Shown here: one piece after another, positions 43,202-50,495 of the stretch
Layout: every line of letters starts with the position of its first letter
Numbering within the stretch: position 1 is the stretch's first letter
Origin: RYN-230 sp963829725
Lineage (GTDB): Bacteria > Actinomycetota > Actinomycetes > Streptosporangiales > Streptosporangiaceae
Reading direction: 5' to 3'
DNA: 64,000 bases
NCBI GenBank assembly: GCA_963829725.1
Contig: CAWHJW010000008.1
Coordinates: forward strand, 1-64,000
Translations under genes and position numbers: made by a program
The notes under the pieces: generated by a model
Databases searched by the model: none
Told to the model about the DNA's origin: nothing
Seen by the model: the letters and a program-made list of their open reading frames with translations, nothing else

Positions 43202-43675
43202 ATGGCCCCTGTGCTTCCCCCACCGCAGCCGCCCCAGCAGACACCCGGCCAGTACGTGCCCCAGGCCAAGGCCAAGCCGACGGGCCGGGCGGACCCCATC
43301 CACCAGCAGCGCTCGATCGCGGCGCTGCTCCTCGCGGTGCTCAGCCTGTTCGGGCTGCTCGGCATGAGCAACTTCCAGCGCGGTGGTTACATCATCGCCT
43401 TCGCCCTGGTCGCCGGGGCCGTGGGGATCTGGCTGGCCAGCACGGCCATCATCCGTGCCCGGCGCAGCGGGACCGCCGGGCCGCGTGGCTCGGTCACCGC
43501 CATCATCATCTGCGGCGTCGGGGTCGTGCTCAGCACCCTGCTGCTGACCGGGCTCGCACTGTTCGGCAAGCAGGCGAGCACCTTCTCCCAGTGCATCAGC
43601 GGAGCCAACACGCTCACCGCCCAGCAGGCGTGCCGCAACCAGTTCATCCGCGCAGTGGAGAATTCCGCACGCTGA
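43202..43675 (+). CDS. Small Pro-rich two-to-three-helix membrane protein
   Basis: A 157-residue protein with a Pro/Gln-rich N-terminus (about 1-30) and hydrophobic segments near 38-56, 62-80 and 98-120. It ends in a short, Cys-containing outside-type domain (FSQCISGANTLTAQQACRNQF). This layout is like the DUF4190 family but is not certain. The ATG at 43202 has GGAG 9 nt upstream. It lies divergent from purN and convergent with perM, a conserved neighbourhood in actinobacteria. The function is unknown. Confidence 0.65.
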   Translation: MAPVLPPPQPPQQTPGQYVPQAKAKPTGRADPIHQQRSIAALLLAVLSLFGLLGMSNFQRGGYIIAFALVAGAVGIWLASTAIIRARRSGTAGPRGSVTAIIICGVGVVLSTLLLTGLALFGKQASTFSQCISGANTLTAQQACRNQFIRAVENSAR

Positions 43676-43771
43676 CCGGCTAGGGCTGCCCAGCCGGCTG
43701 GAGCAGCGCGGGCCGGCTCGGGCAGCATGGCCGGCCGGAGGAGCGCGGACGGCTGGGGCGGCGCGGGCGGG

Positions 43772-45202
43772 CTAAGGCAGCGCGGCCGGTCCCGGCGGGC
43801 TGGACCGGGCCGGCGGTTCCCCGCCGTCCTCCTCGCCCCATGGATCGACGTAGATGCGGTGGCCGCTGTCCTCGTCCTCGGCCGGGCCGCGCGGTCCTGT
43901 GGCGCGCAGCCCGCCCCGGGCCGGGCCGGCCGGTTCCGCGCCGGGCCCGGCCAGGCGGCGCATCCGGAACCAGTTCACCCCGCCCGCGGTGACCGCCGCC
44001 GCTACCCCCATCTCCAGGGCGGCCACCAGCGCTGTCTGCCACCCGGACGGCCCGACGGCCGCGAGCCGGGCGCTGCCGAGCGGGCCGCCCGAGAAGGCGG
44101 CTAGCAGGCCCAGCGCGCAGGCGGTGGCAACCCCGCAGGCAAACCCCCGGAGCGGGGCCAGTTCCAGGGCCAGGGTCGGCGCCGCGCGCGCGGTGAGCAG
44201 GCCACCGAACGCCCCGGCCAGGTAGGGCACGCTGAGCACGGCCACCGAGGCCCAGCCCGGCACGGCCGAGTGCGCCCCGGACGGCAGGGCCGCGAGCATG
44301 GGCAGCATGGGCACCGGTCCCAGCGCAGACCCGGTGGGCGCCACCACCGTGCCGGCACCGAACGCGAATCCCGGGCCCAGGGTGTAGCAGACCGCCCAGA
44401 GGATCGCGTTCGGTATATAGCTGATCTGTATCAGCAGCAGCAGCACGCCACCCACAGCCCCGGGGGCGAGGGCCGCGTCGGCCGACCGGAAGCCGGTCAT
44501 GCTCGTGCCGAGCGACGCCCCGGCCAGGATGGCCCCGGCGGCGGTCACCACGGCCAGTGCGCCGGCTGCGCCGAGGGACACCGACCGGGAGCGTGGCGGC
44601 AGCAGGTGCACCAGCCGCCGCCACCGGGCCAGCGCCCGGGCCCCGCCGAGGCCGCCGGCCACCAGCGCGAGCAGGAAGCCGGCCAGCACGGCCTGCAGCG
44701 GGGACGGCGTGGCCAGCGCCGACTGGCCGACCAGGGCGAGGCCCCCGGCCAGCAGCGCGTACGGGACGGCCAGGGCGAGCGCCGTGTAACCGACCTCCGG
44801 CAGCCGGGCCACCTCGCCCTTGCGGACCACCCACCGGCCCGCGATCCACAGCAGCGCACCGGGCAGCAGCACCAGGCCGAGCGGGAGCATGCCGATCCGG
44901 CCCGCCCCGATCCGGGCCACGGTCGCCCGGCCGGTGCTGTGCAGTGCGAAGCCCACGTGGTGGCTGACCAGCCACAGATCCGCCGCTGTGCGCATCACCC
45001 CGGGCAGCCCGACCCCGGCGTGCGGGGCCGCGATCCAGCCGGCCAGCACTAGCAGCAGGATCAGGACCAGGCCGGTGCCCGCGGCCGCGCAGGCCGCCAG
45101 GGCACCCGTGATCACCAGCGGCCGCGCCGGGCCGCCGGCGGGTCCTCCCGGCACCCCGCCGCCGCCATCGGTCTGGCCGGAGGGCGGGGGGGCAGCAGTC
45201 AC
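43772..45202 (-). CDS. perM: Polytopic membrane protein, PerM/DUF6350 family
   Basis: A protein of 476 residues with about nine hydrophobic segments and an acidic, Pro-rich C-terminal tail. The family segment IPNAILWAVCYTLGPGFAFGAGTVVAPTGS is recognisable around residues 260-290; I infer the family from it. In M. tuberculosis the purN-adjacent homologue PerM supports cell division and persistence. The GTG at 45202 with AGGA 8 nt upstream is chosen; an ATG eight codons earlier is possible. The gene ends convergently with the small membrane protein. Confidence 0.8.
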   Translation of the reverse strand: MTAAPPPSGQTDGGGGVPGGPAGGPARPLVITGALAACAAAGTGLVLILLLVLAGWIAAPHAGVGLPGVMRTAADLWLVSHHVGFALHSTGRATVARIGAGRIGMLPLGLVLLPGALLWIAGRWVVRKGEVARLPEVGYTALALAVPYALLAGGLALVGQSALATPSPLQAVLAGFLLALVAGGLGGARALARWRRLVHLLPPRSRSVSLGAAGALAVVTAAGAILAGASLGTSMTGFRSADAALAPGAVGGVLLLLIQISYIPNAILWAVCYTLGPGFAFGAGTVVAPTGSALGPVPMLPMLAALPSGAHSAVPGWASVAVLSVPYLAGAFGGLLTARAAPTLALELAPLRGFACGVATACALGLLAAFSGGPLGSARLAAVGPSGWQTALVAALEMGVAAAVTAGGVNWFRMRRLAGPGAEPAGPARGGLRATGPRGPAEDEDSGHRIYVDPWGEEDGGEPPARSSPPGPAALP

Positions 45203-45333
45203 CCTGCCAATCCTGGCAATCAGCACACCGCGCCGGGCGGAGGCGCGCCGGGCCAGGTGGGCGGACGCGCGCCGGGCCGGGCCGAGGCATGCCGGTCCAC
45301 GCGCGCCGGGCCGAGGCGTGCCGGGCCGGGCGG

Positions 45334-46221
45334 CTACCGGCTCTGGGCTAGGTCACGGACGAGGCGGGCGGTCTCGCTCGGGGTGCGGCCGACGCGGACG
45401 CCGACCTTCTCCAGCGCTTCCTTCTTGGCCTGGGCGGTGCCGGCCGACCCGGAGATGATCGCCCCGGCATGCCCCATGGTCTTGCCCTCAGGGGCGGTGA
45501 AACCGGCCACGTAGGCGACGACCGGCTTGCTGACGTGCGCCTCCACGTAGGCGGCGGCCCGCTCCTCGGCGTCGCCGCCGATCTCGCCGATCATCACGAT
45601 GGCCTCGGTCTCCGGGTCATCCTGGAAGGCGGCGAGGCAGTCAATGTGGGTGGTGCCGATGACCGGGTCACCGCCGATGCCGACCGCGGTGGAGAAGCCG
45701 ATGTCCCGCAGCTCGTACATCATCTGGTAGGTCAGCGTGCCGGACTTGGAAACCAGCCCGATCCGGCCCTCGGTGGTGATGTCGGCCGGGATGATCCCGG
45801 CGTTGGACTTGCCGGGTGATGCCACCCCGGGGCAGTTCGGGCCCACGATACGGGTCTTGTTGCCCTTGGCGGTGGCGTAGGCCCAGAACTCCGCCGTGTC
45901 GTGCACCGGGATGCCCTCGGTGATCACGATCACCAGCGGGATGCCGGCATCGACCGCCTCGGTCACCGCCGCCTTGGTGCCCGCGGGCGGGACGAAGACG
46001 ACCGAGACGTCGGCACCAGTGGCGGCCATCGTCTCGGCCACCGTGCCGAACACCGGCACCGCGGCACGGCCCAGGTCGACCGTCTGCCCGGCCTTGCGCG
46101 GGTTGGTGCCGCCGACCACGCTGGTGCCCGCGGCCAGCATCCGGCGGCCGTGCTTGGTGCCTTCCGAGCCGGTGATGCCCTGGATCATCACCCGGCTGTC
46201 GGCGGTCAGGAAAATCGCCAT
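45334..46221 (-). CDS. sucD: Succinyl-CoA synthetase alpha subunit
   Basis: SucD carries the CoA-binding and phosphorylated-His part of succinyl-CoA synthetase of the TCA cycle. The 295-residue protein has the CoA site (QGITGSEGTKHGRRML), PNCPGVASPGKSNAGI, and the catalytic His in GKTMGHAGAIISG near residue 250. AGGAG precedes the ATG at 46221. The sucC stop codon is 1 nt away, so the two are coupled. Confidence 0.97.
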   Translation of the reverse strand: MAIFLTADSRVMIQGITGSEGTKHGRRMLAAGTSVVGGTNPRKAGQTVDLGRAAVPVFGTVAETMAATGADVSVVFVPPAGTKAAVTEAVDAGIPLVIVITEGIPVHDTAEFWAYATAKGNKTRIVGPNCPGVASPGKSNAGIIPADITTEGRIGLVSKSGTLTYQMMYELRDIGFSTAVGIGGDPVIGTTHIDCLAAFQDDPETEAIVMIGEIGGDAEERAAAYVEAHVSKPVVAYVAGFTAPEGKTMGHAGAIISGSAGTAQAKKEALEKVGVRVGRTPSETARLVRDLAQSR

Positions 46222-46222
46222 C

Positions 46223-47422
46223 TCATGCTCCTGTCGCGGGGGCGGTGGCGGCCAGTTCTGCCGCGCGCCGGGCTGCATCATCCATGGTTGCCACCTGCTC
46301 CACGACGGGAAGGCCGGCATCGGCCAGGATGCGGCGGCCCTCCTCGGCGTTGTTGCCGTCCAGCCGGACCACGATGGGGTGGGCGACCTGCTCGCCACGG
46401 GAGGAGAGCATGCCCAGCGCCGACACGATCCCGCTTGCCACCGCGTCGCAGGAGGTGATGCCGCCGAACACGTTGACCAGCACGCTGCGGACGCTGGTGT
46501 CCGACAGCACGATCTCCAGGCCGTCCGCCATGACCTCGGCCGATGCCCCGCCGCCGATGTCCAGGAAGTTGGCGGGCCGGATGCCACCGAAGGACTCGCC
46601 GGCCAGGGCCACCACGTCGAGCGTGGACATGACCAGCCCGGCCCCGTTGCCGATGATGCCCACCTGGCCGTCCAGCTTGACGTAGTTCAGGTGCTTGGCC
46701 TTGGCCCGGGCCTCCAGCGGGTCGGCCGCCTCGGCGTCGGCGAACTGGGCGTGCTCCTGCCGGAAGGCGGCGTTGTCGTCCAGGCTCACCTTCCCGTCCA
46801 CGGCGAGCACGTCGCCCTGATCGGTGAGCGCCATCGGGTTGACCTCCACGAGGGTGGCGTCCTCGTCGGTGAACACCGCCCACAGCCGCTCGGCCAGCAG
46901 GGCCGCCTTCTCCGCCGCCTCCGGCGGGATCCGGCCGGCCTGGATGATCTCCGCCGCCTTGGCCGCGTCCACCCCGGTCAGCGGGTCGACCGGGACCCGG
47001 GCGACCGCCTCGGGGCTGGTGTGCGCGACTTCCTCGATCTCCACGCCGCCCTGCACCGAGCAGATGGCCACGAAGGTCCGGGCCGCCCGGTCCAGCAGGT
47101 AGGACAGGTAGTACTCCTGGGCGATGTCGCTCGCCTCGGCGATCAGGACCCGGTGCACAGTGTGGCCCTTGATGTCCATGCCGAGGATCTGGCCCGCCTT
47201 GGACTCCGCCTCGTCCGGGCCGTTGGCGAGCTTCACCCCGCCGGCCTTGCCGCGGCCGCCCGTCTTCACCTGGGCCTTGACGACAACCAGCGACGAGCCC
47301 TCAGCGGCGAAGCCGACCGCGATCTCGCGTGCCTCCTCCGCGGTGGAGGCGACCCGGCCGCGCTGCACAGGTACCCCGTATTCGGCGAACAGTTCCTTCG
47401 CCTGGTACTCAAACAGGTCCAC
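46223..47422 (-). CDS. sucC: Succinyl-CoA synthetase beta subunit
   Basis: SucC binds the nucleotide and succinate. The 399-residue protein starts with MDLFEYQAKELFAEYGVPV and has the ATP-grasp features VVKAQVKTGGRGKAGGVKL and EVNPMALT, with NGAGLVMSTLD near 260 and GGASAEVMADGLE. The C-terminal VFGGITSCDAVASGIV segment is complete. It is the first gene of sucCD. Confidence 0.97.
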   Translation of the reverse strand: MDLFEYQAKELFAEYGVPVQRGRVASTAEEAREIAVGFAAEGSSLVVVKAQVKTGGRGKAGGVKLANGPDEAESKAGQILGMDIKGHTVHRVLIAEASDIAQEYYLSYLLDRAARTFVAICSVQGGVEIEEVAHTSPEAVARVPVDPLTGVDAAKAAEIIQAGRIPPEAAEKAALLAERLWAVFTDEDATLVEVNPMALTDQGDVLAVDGKVSLDDNAAFRQEHAQFADAEAADPLEARAKAKHLNYVKLDGQVGIIGNGAGLVMSTLDVVALAGESFGGIRPANFLDIGGGASAEVMADGLEIVLSDTSVRSVLVNVFGGITSCDAVASGIVSALGMLSSRGEQVAHPIVVRLDGNNAEEGRRILADAGLPVVEQVATMDDAARRAAELAATAPATGA

Positions 47423-47659
47423 TAGCGTCCGTCCTCGGGTGGTCAGGATTCCGCACGCAGCCTACCGGGCACCACCCCGCCCTATCCGCGCAACCCGCCC
47501 GCGCTCGGCGGCCGGCGCAGGCCCTCCGCCCTACCCGTTTCCGCGCTGCCCGGGGAGAACCGGCCCGCGCCACCCGGAGAGCCCGCCCCGGCAGCCATCA
47601 CCCTGGTCCAACTGCCCCCCACCAGCCACACCAGCCACACCAGCACGGCGCTCTGATCC

Positions 47660-47705
47660 TGATCATGAGCTGGGTGTCGTTGCAACGACACCCAGCTCAT
47701 GATCA
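47660..47705. repeat. 46-bp perfect palindrome upstream of the AbiEi/DUF559-type gene
   Basis: The 23-bp left arm (47660-47682, beginning TGATCATGAGCTGGGTGTCG) is followed with no spacer by its exact reverse complement (47683-47705). It is much less GC-rich than the surroundings and ends 3 bp before the first possible ATG of the next gene. Such perfection is not expected by chance. It may be a mobile palindromic element, an operator, or a terminator between the divergent sucC and the AbiEi-type gene. Confidence 0.9.
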
Positions 47706-47744
47706 GCAATGACGGGGGCGGAGGAGGGGGAGGCGACCGGGGCA

Positions 47745-48740
47745 GTGAGGGATGTCACAGGGTGGTGGCAAGCTGCCGCCATGGCACGCTCGGTGCGAAC
47801 GGATGGCGCGGCGCTGGACCGGGTACTGCGCGACCAGGATGGGGTGATCTCCCGGACCGAGGCGTTCGGCTGTGGCATGACGCCGAGCCAGCTACGCCAC
47901 CAGCTCCGGCGGGGCGGTCACTGGCAGCGGCTGCTGCCGGGTGTCTACCTGGCTGTCACCGGCACACCCACGCCTGACCAGGCAGAGATCGCCGCGTTAC
48001 GGTACGCCGGGCCAGGCGGTGTCATCACCGGGATCGCCGCGTTGCGCCGGCATGGGGTCCGCGTGCCCCAGTCCGCCAACGTCACTGTGCTGGTTCCCGC
48101 AGGCCGGGTCCGGCGGCCCTGGTCTTACGTGCGGGTCGTGCCGACCACCCGGATGCCCGGCTACGTCATGGCGAGCGGAGCCATCCGCTTTACCTTGGCC
48201 GCGCGGGCAATTGCGGACGCGGCACGGGAACTGGAGAGCTTTCGCGACTACCGCGCGGTGCTGGCCGATGCCGTGCAGCGGCGGAGGTGCAGGGTGGACG
48301 TGCTGGCCGGCGAGTTAGCGGGCACGCCCCTGCGTTATTCCGGGTGGCTGCGGCGCGCGCTGGCCGAGGTGGCGGACGGCGTGCGGTCGGTGGCGGAGGG
48401 GGATCTCCGGACCCTGATCAGCCGGGCGGGGCTGCCGGCGCCCCTGTTCAACGCGCGGCTCTACGCGGGGCGGGACTTCCTCGCGGTCGCGGACGCGTGG
48501 TGGCCTGACGCCGGGGTAGCCGCGGAGGTGGACTCCCGGGAGTGGCATCTCTCGCCGGAGGACTGGGAGCGGACCGTGCGGCGGAGTGCCCGGATGAGCG
48601 CGCACGGGATCCTCGTGCTGCACTTCACCCCACAGCAGATCCGGGCCGAGGCCGGCACCGTGGCGGCCGAGATCCGGTCTGCGCTGCACGCCGGGCGAGC
48701 CCGGCCGGCGCTGCCCATCCGGACCCTGGCGGCGGACTGA
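47745..48740 (+). CDS. AbiEi-antitoxin-like / DUF559-type protein
   Basis: A protein of about 331 residues. The N-terminal quarter is a winged-helix AbiEi-antitoxin-type domain (QDGVISRTEAFGCGMTPSQL, then WQRLLPGVYLAVTG). The C-terminal part carries the DUF559/Vsr-like endonuclease-fold segment AEVDSREWHLSPEDWERTVRR and VLHFTPQQIR. No toxin partner is adjacent. It is common in actinobacterial genomes as a solitary gene of unknown role. Starts at 47709 (abutting the palindrome) or 47781 are also possible; 47745 (GTG) is taken for GGAGG 11 nt upstream. Confidence 0.72.
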   Translation: MRDVTGWWQAAAMARSVRTDGAALDRVLRDQDGVISRTEAFGCGMTPSQLRHQLRRGGHWQRLLPGVYLAVTGTPTPDQAEIAALRYAGPGGVITGIAALRRHGVRVPQSANVTVLVPAGRVRRPWSYVRVVPTTRMPGYVMASGAIRFTLAARAIADAARELESFRDYRAVLADAVQRRRCRVDVLAGELAGTPLRYSGWLRRALAEVADGVRSVAEGDLRTLISRAGLPAPLFNARLYAGRDFLAVADAWWPDAGVAAEVDSREWHLSPEDWERTVRRSARMSAHGILVLHFTPQQIRAEAGTVAAEIRSALHAGRARPALPIRTLAAD

Positions 48741-48762
48741 CCAGACGCCTCCCCGGAAAGCT

Positions 48763-48880
48763 CCGCTCAGCCGCCCCTGCGCCGCTCAGCCGCCCCTGCG
48801 CCGCACAGCCGCCCCTGCGCCGCTCAGACGGCCATTGCGCCGCTCAGACGGCCATTGCAACGCTCAGCTGTCCCTGCAGG
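48763..48880. repeat. Tandem 19-20-bp repeat between the AbiEi-type and IcmB-like genes
   Basis: Six units in a row: three of CCGCTCAGCCGCCCCTGCG (one with a change), two of the CCGCTCAGACGGCCATTGC type, and one diverged. Each begins with CGCTCAG or a near match. It fills most of the convergent gap and ends 3 bp before the IcmB-like stop. Confidence 0.9.
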
Positions 48881-48883
48881 CGG

Positions 48884-49309
48884 TCAGCCGCCGCCCTGGG
48901 GAACGGGTGCGTCTTCCGGCCGGCCCAGGTTGGCCTGTACCCAGGCGATGATCTCGTAGGTGGATGCGCCCGGGGTGAAGATCCTGGCCACGCCCAGCCG
49001 CTCCAGCTCGGCGATGTCCTGTTCCGGGACGATCCCGCCACCGAACACCACGATGTCGCTAGCCCCGCGGTCAGCCAGCAGTTCCAGCACCCGGGCGAAC
49101 TGGGTCATGTGCGCGCCGGACAGGATGGACAGGCCGATCGCGTCGGCGTCCTCCTGGATGGCGGCCGCGACGATCTGCTCCGGGGTCTGGTGCAGGCCGG
49201 TGTAGATGACCTCCACGCCCGAGTCGCGCAGCGCCCTGGCCACCACCTTGGCGCCCCGGTCATGACCGTCCAGGCCGGGCTTGGCGATGATGACCCGGAT
49301 CGTTCCCAT
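48884..49309 (-). CDS. Cobalamin-binding small subunit, IcmB/mutase C-terminal type
   Basis: A 141-residue stand-alone cobalamin-binding domain like the small subunit of isobutyryl-CoA mutase. The B12 motif D-x-H-x-x-G is DGHDRG (residues 14-19), with LSILSG and FGGGIVP completing the nucleotide-tail pocket. The large catalytic subunit is not in the window. In Streptomyces coelicolor the icmB gene lies in the same region as pcrA, sucCD and purNH, which supports the call. It may work with a distant mutase large subunit. Confidence 0.85.
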   Translation of the reverse strand: MGTIRVIIAKPGLDGHDRGAKVVARALRDSGVEVIYTGLHQTPEQIVAAAIQEDADAIGLSILSGAHMTQFARVLELLADRGASDIVVFGGGIVPEQDIAELERLGVARIFTPGASTYEIIAWVQANLGRPEDAPVPQGGG

Positions 49310-49476
49310 ACGCCCCCTCCTGGCCCGCGGTGCCCGTGGCGCCCGCGATGAGTGTGCTCTCCCTCGCAGGGTAACGCGGCCAGCCCACCGGTACCCAGGG
49401 CCGGTCGGCCCTCACCGATACGGTCCCTTGGCCATAACCACCAGGCCGCCGGCGGCGACCACCCCGCCCCGGCCGC
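49310..49476. other. Gap upstream of the IcmB-like gene
   Basis: The first part of a 369-bp space with no gene. It should hold the promoter of the IcmB-like gene; no element is recognisable. The tandem repeat follows directly. Confidence 0.4.
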
Positions 49477-49601
49477 GGCCACCACCAGGCGGCCACCACC
49501 AGGCGGCCACCACCAGACGGCCACCACCAGACGGCCACCACCAGACGGCCACCACCGAGACGGCCACCACCAGGGCCACCACCAGGCGGCCACCACCAGG
49601 C
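49477..49601. repeat. 14-bp tandem repeat
   Basis: Nine units of GGCCACCACCAGRC, with one 15-bp and one 12-bp variant. Frames through it read as Trp/Pro/Gly low-complexity strings and are not genes. It separates the IcmB-like gene from the broken hydrolase. Confidence 0.9.
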
Positions 49602-49678
49602 CGGCGGCGGCGATCATCAGCCTCTGGCGGCGCGTAACCGGCCTGCGCCGCCCGGCCGCTGCTTGGCACAATGCCCGG

Positions 49679-50472
49679 GTGACGATGAGCGTCCCGGTCG
49701 GCGGCGGAGTGATCCGGCCCGGGACAGTGGCGGCGACGGCACGCCACTGGTCCTGCTGCATGCCGGATGGAGTGACCAGAGCAGCTGGGAGGGCGTGGCC
49801 GGGCGGCTGGCCGGCCAGTACCGGGTCATCTCCTACGACGCCCGTGGCTACGGCGGGTCGCCGCCCCCGCGTGAGCCGTTCACCCAGCTGGGCGACCTGA
49901 TCACCGTGCTCGGCCAGCTCGGCGTGGCCCGGGCCGCCCTGGCGGGCCACAGCGGCGGCGGGACCGCGATCGGCCTGGCCCTGGCCGGACCGGGTCTGTT
50001 CGCTGGTGCTGCTGGCCCCGGGCGTGCAGGACTACCCGTGGCCGCCCGAGGACCCGTACAACACCGAGTTCATGACACCGGCCACCGCGGGAGACCGGGC
50101 CGGGCTGGCCGGGCTGGGCCTGCGCACCTGGGCCGCGGCGGGTGCTGATCCGGCGGCGCGGGCCCAGGTTGAGGGGTCGGTCGCGGCCATGTTCGCGGCC
50201 GCCGACCTCGAGCGCCCCGACCCGCCGGCCTACGGCCGCCTGGCCGAGATCACCACCCGCACGGTGCTGGTGCCCGGTGATCTGGACTACCCCATGGTGA
50301 CGACGTGCGCGGACAGCATCGCCGCGTGCATCCCCGGCTGCCGCCAGGTCGCCGCGCCCGGCGCCGGCCACCTGCTGCCGCTGCGCGTGCCCGGCCCGAT
50401 CGCCGACGTGATCCGCCAGCACCTGGGCCGATCAGGCTTAACGGCCGGCCCGGCGGGCTGCCCCCGTCTTCC
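49679..50472 (+). pseudogene. Alpha/beta hydrolase, broken by two frameshifts
   Basis: The family sequence is spread over three frames. A start (GTG at 49679, TMSVPVGGGVIR) is in one frame. From about 49715 the core is in another: RDSGGDGTPLVLLHAGWSDQ, YDARGYGGSPPP and the nucleophile elbow GHSGGG. From about 49993 the third frame holds VLLAPGVQDYPWP, TRTVLVPGDLDYPMVTTCAD and GAGHLLPL, which supply the Asp and His of the triad. All catalytic parts are recognisable but separated, so either the gene is decayed or the sequence has two indels here. It is convergent with pcrA. Confidence 0.65.
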
Positions 50473-50495
50473 ACCGGCTTCCCGGCCGGTGACGG

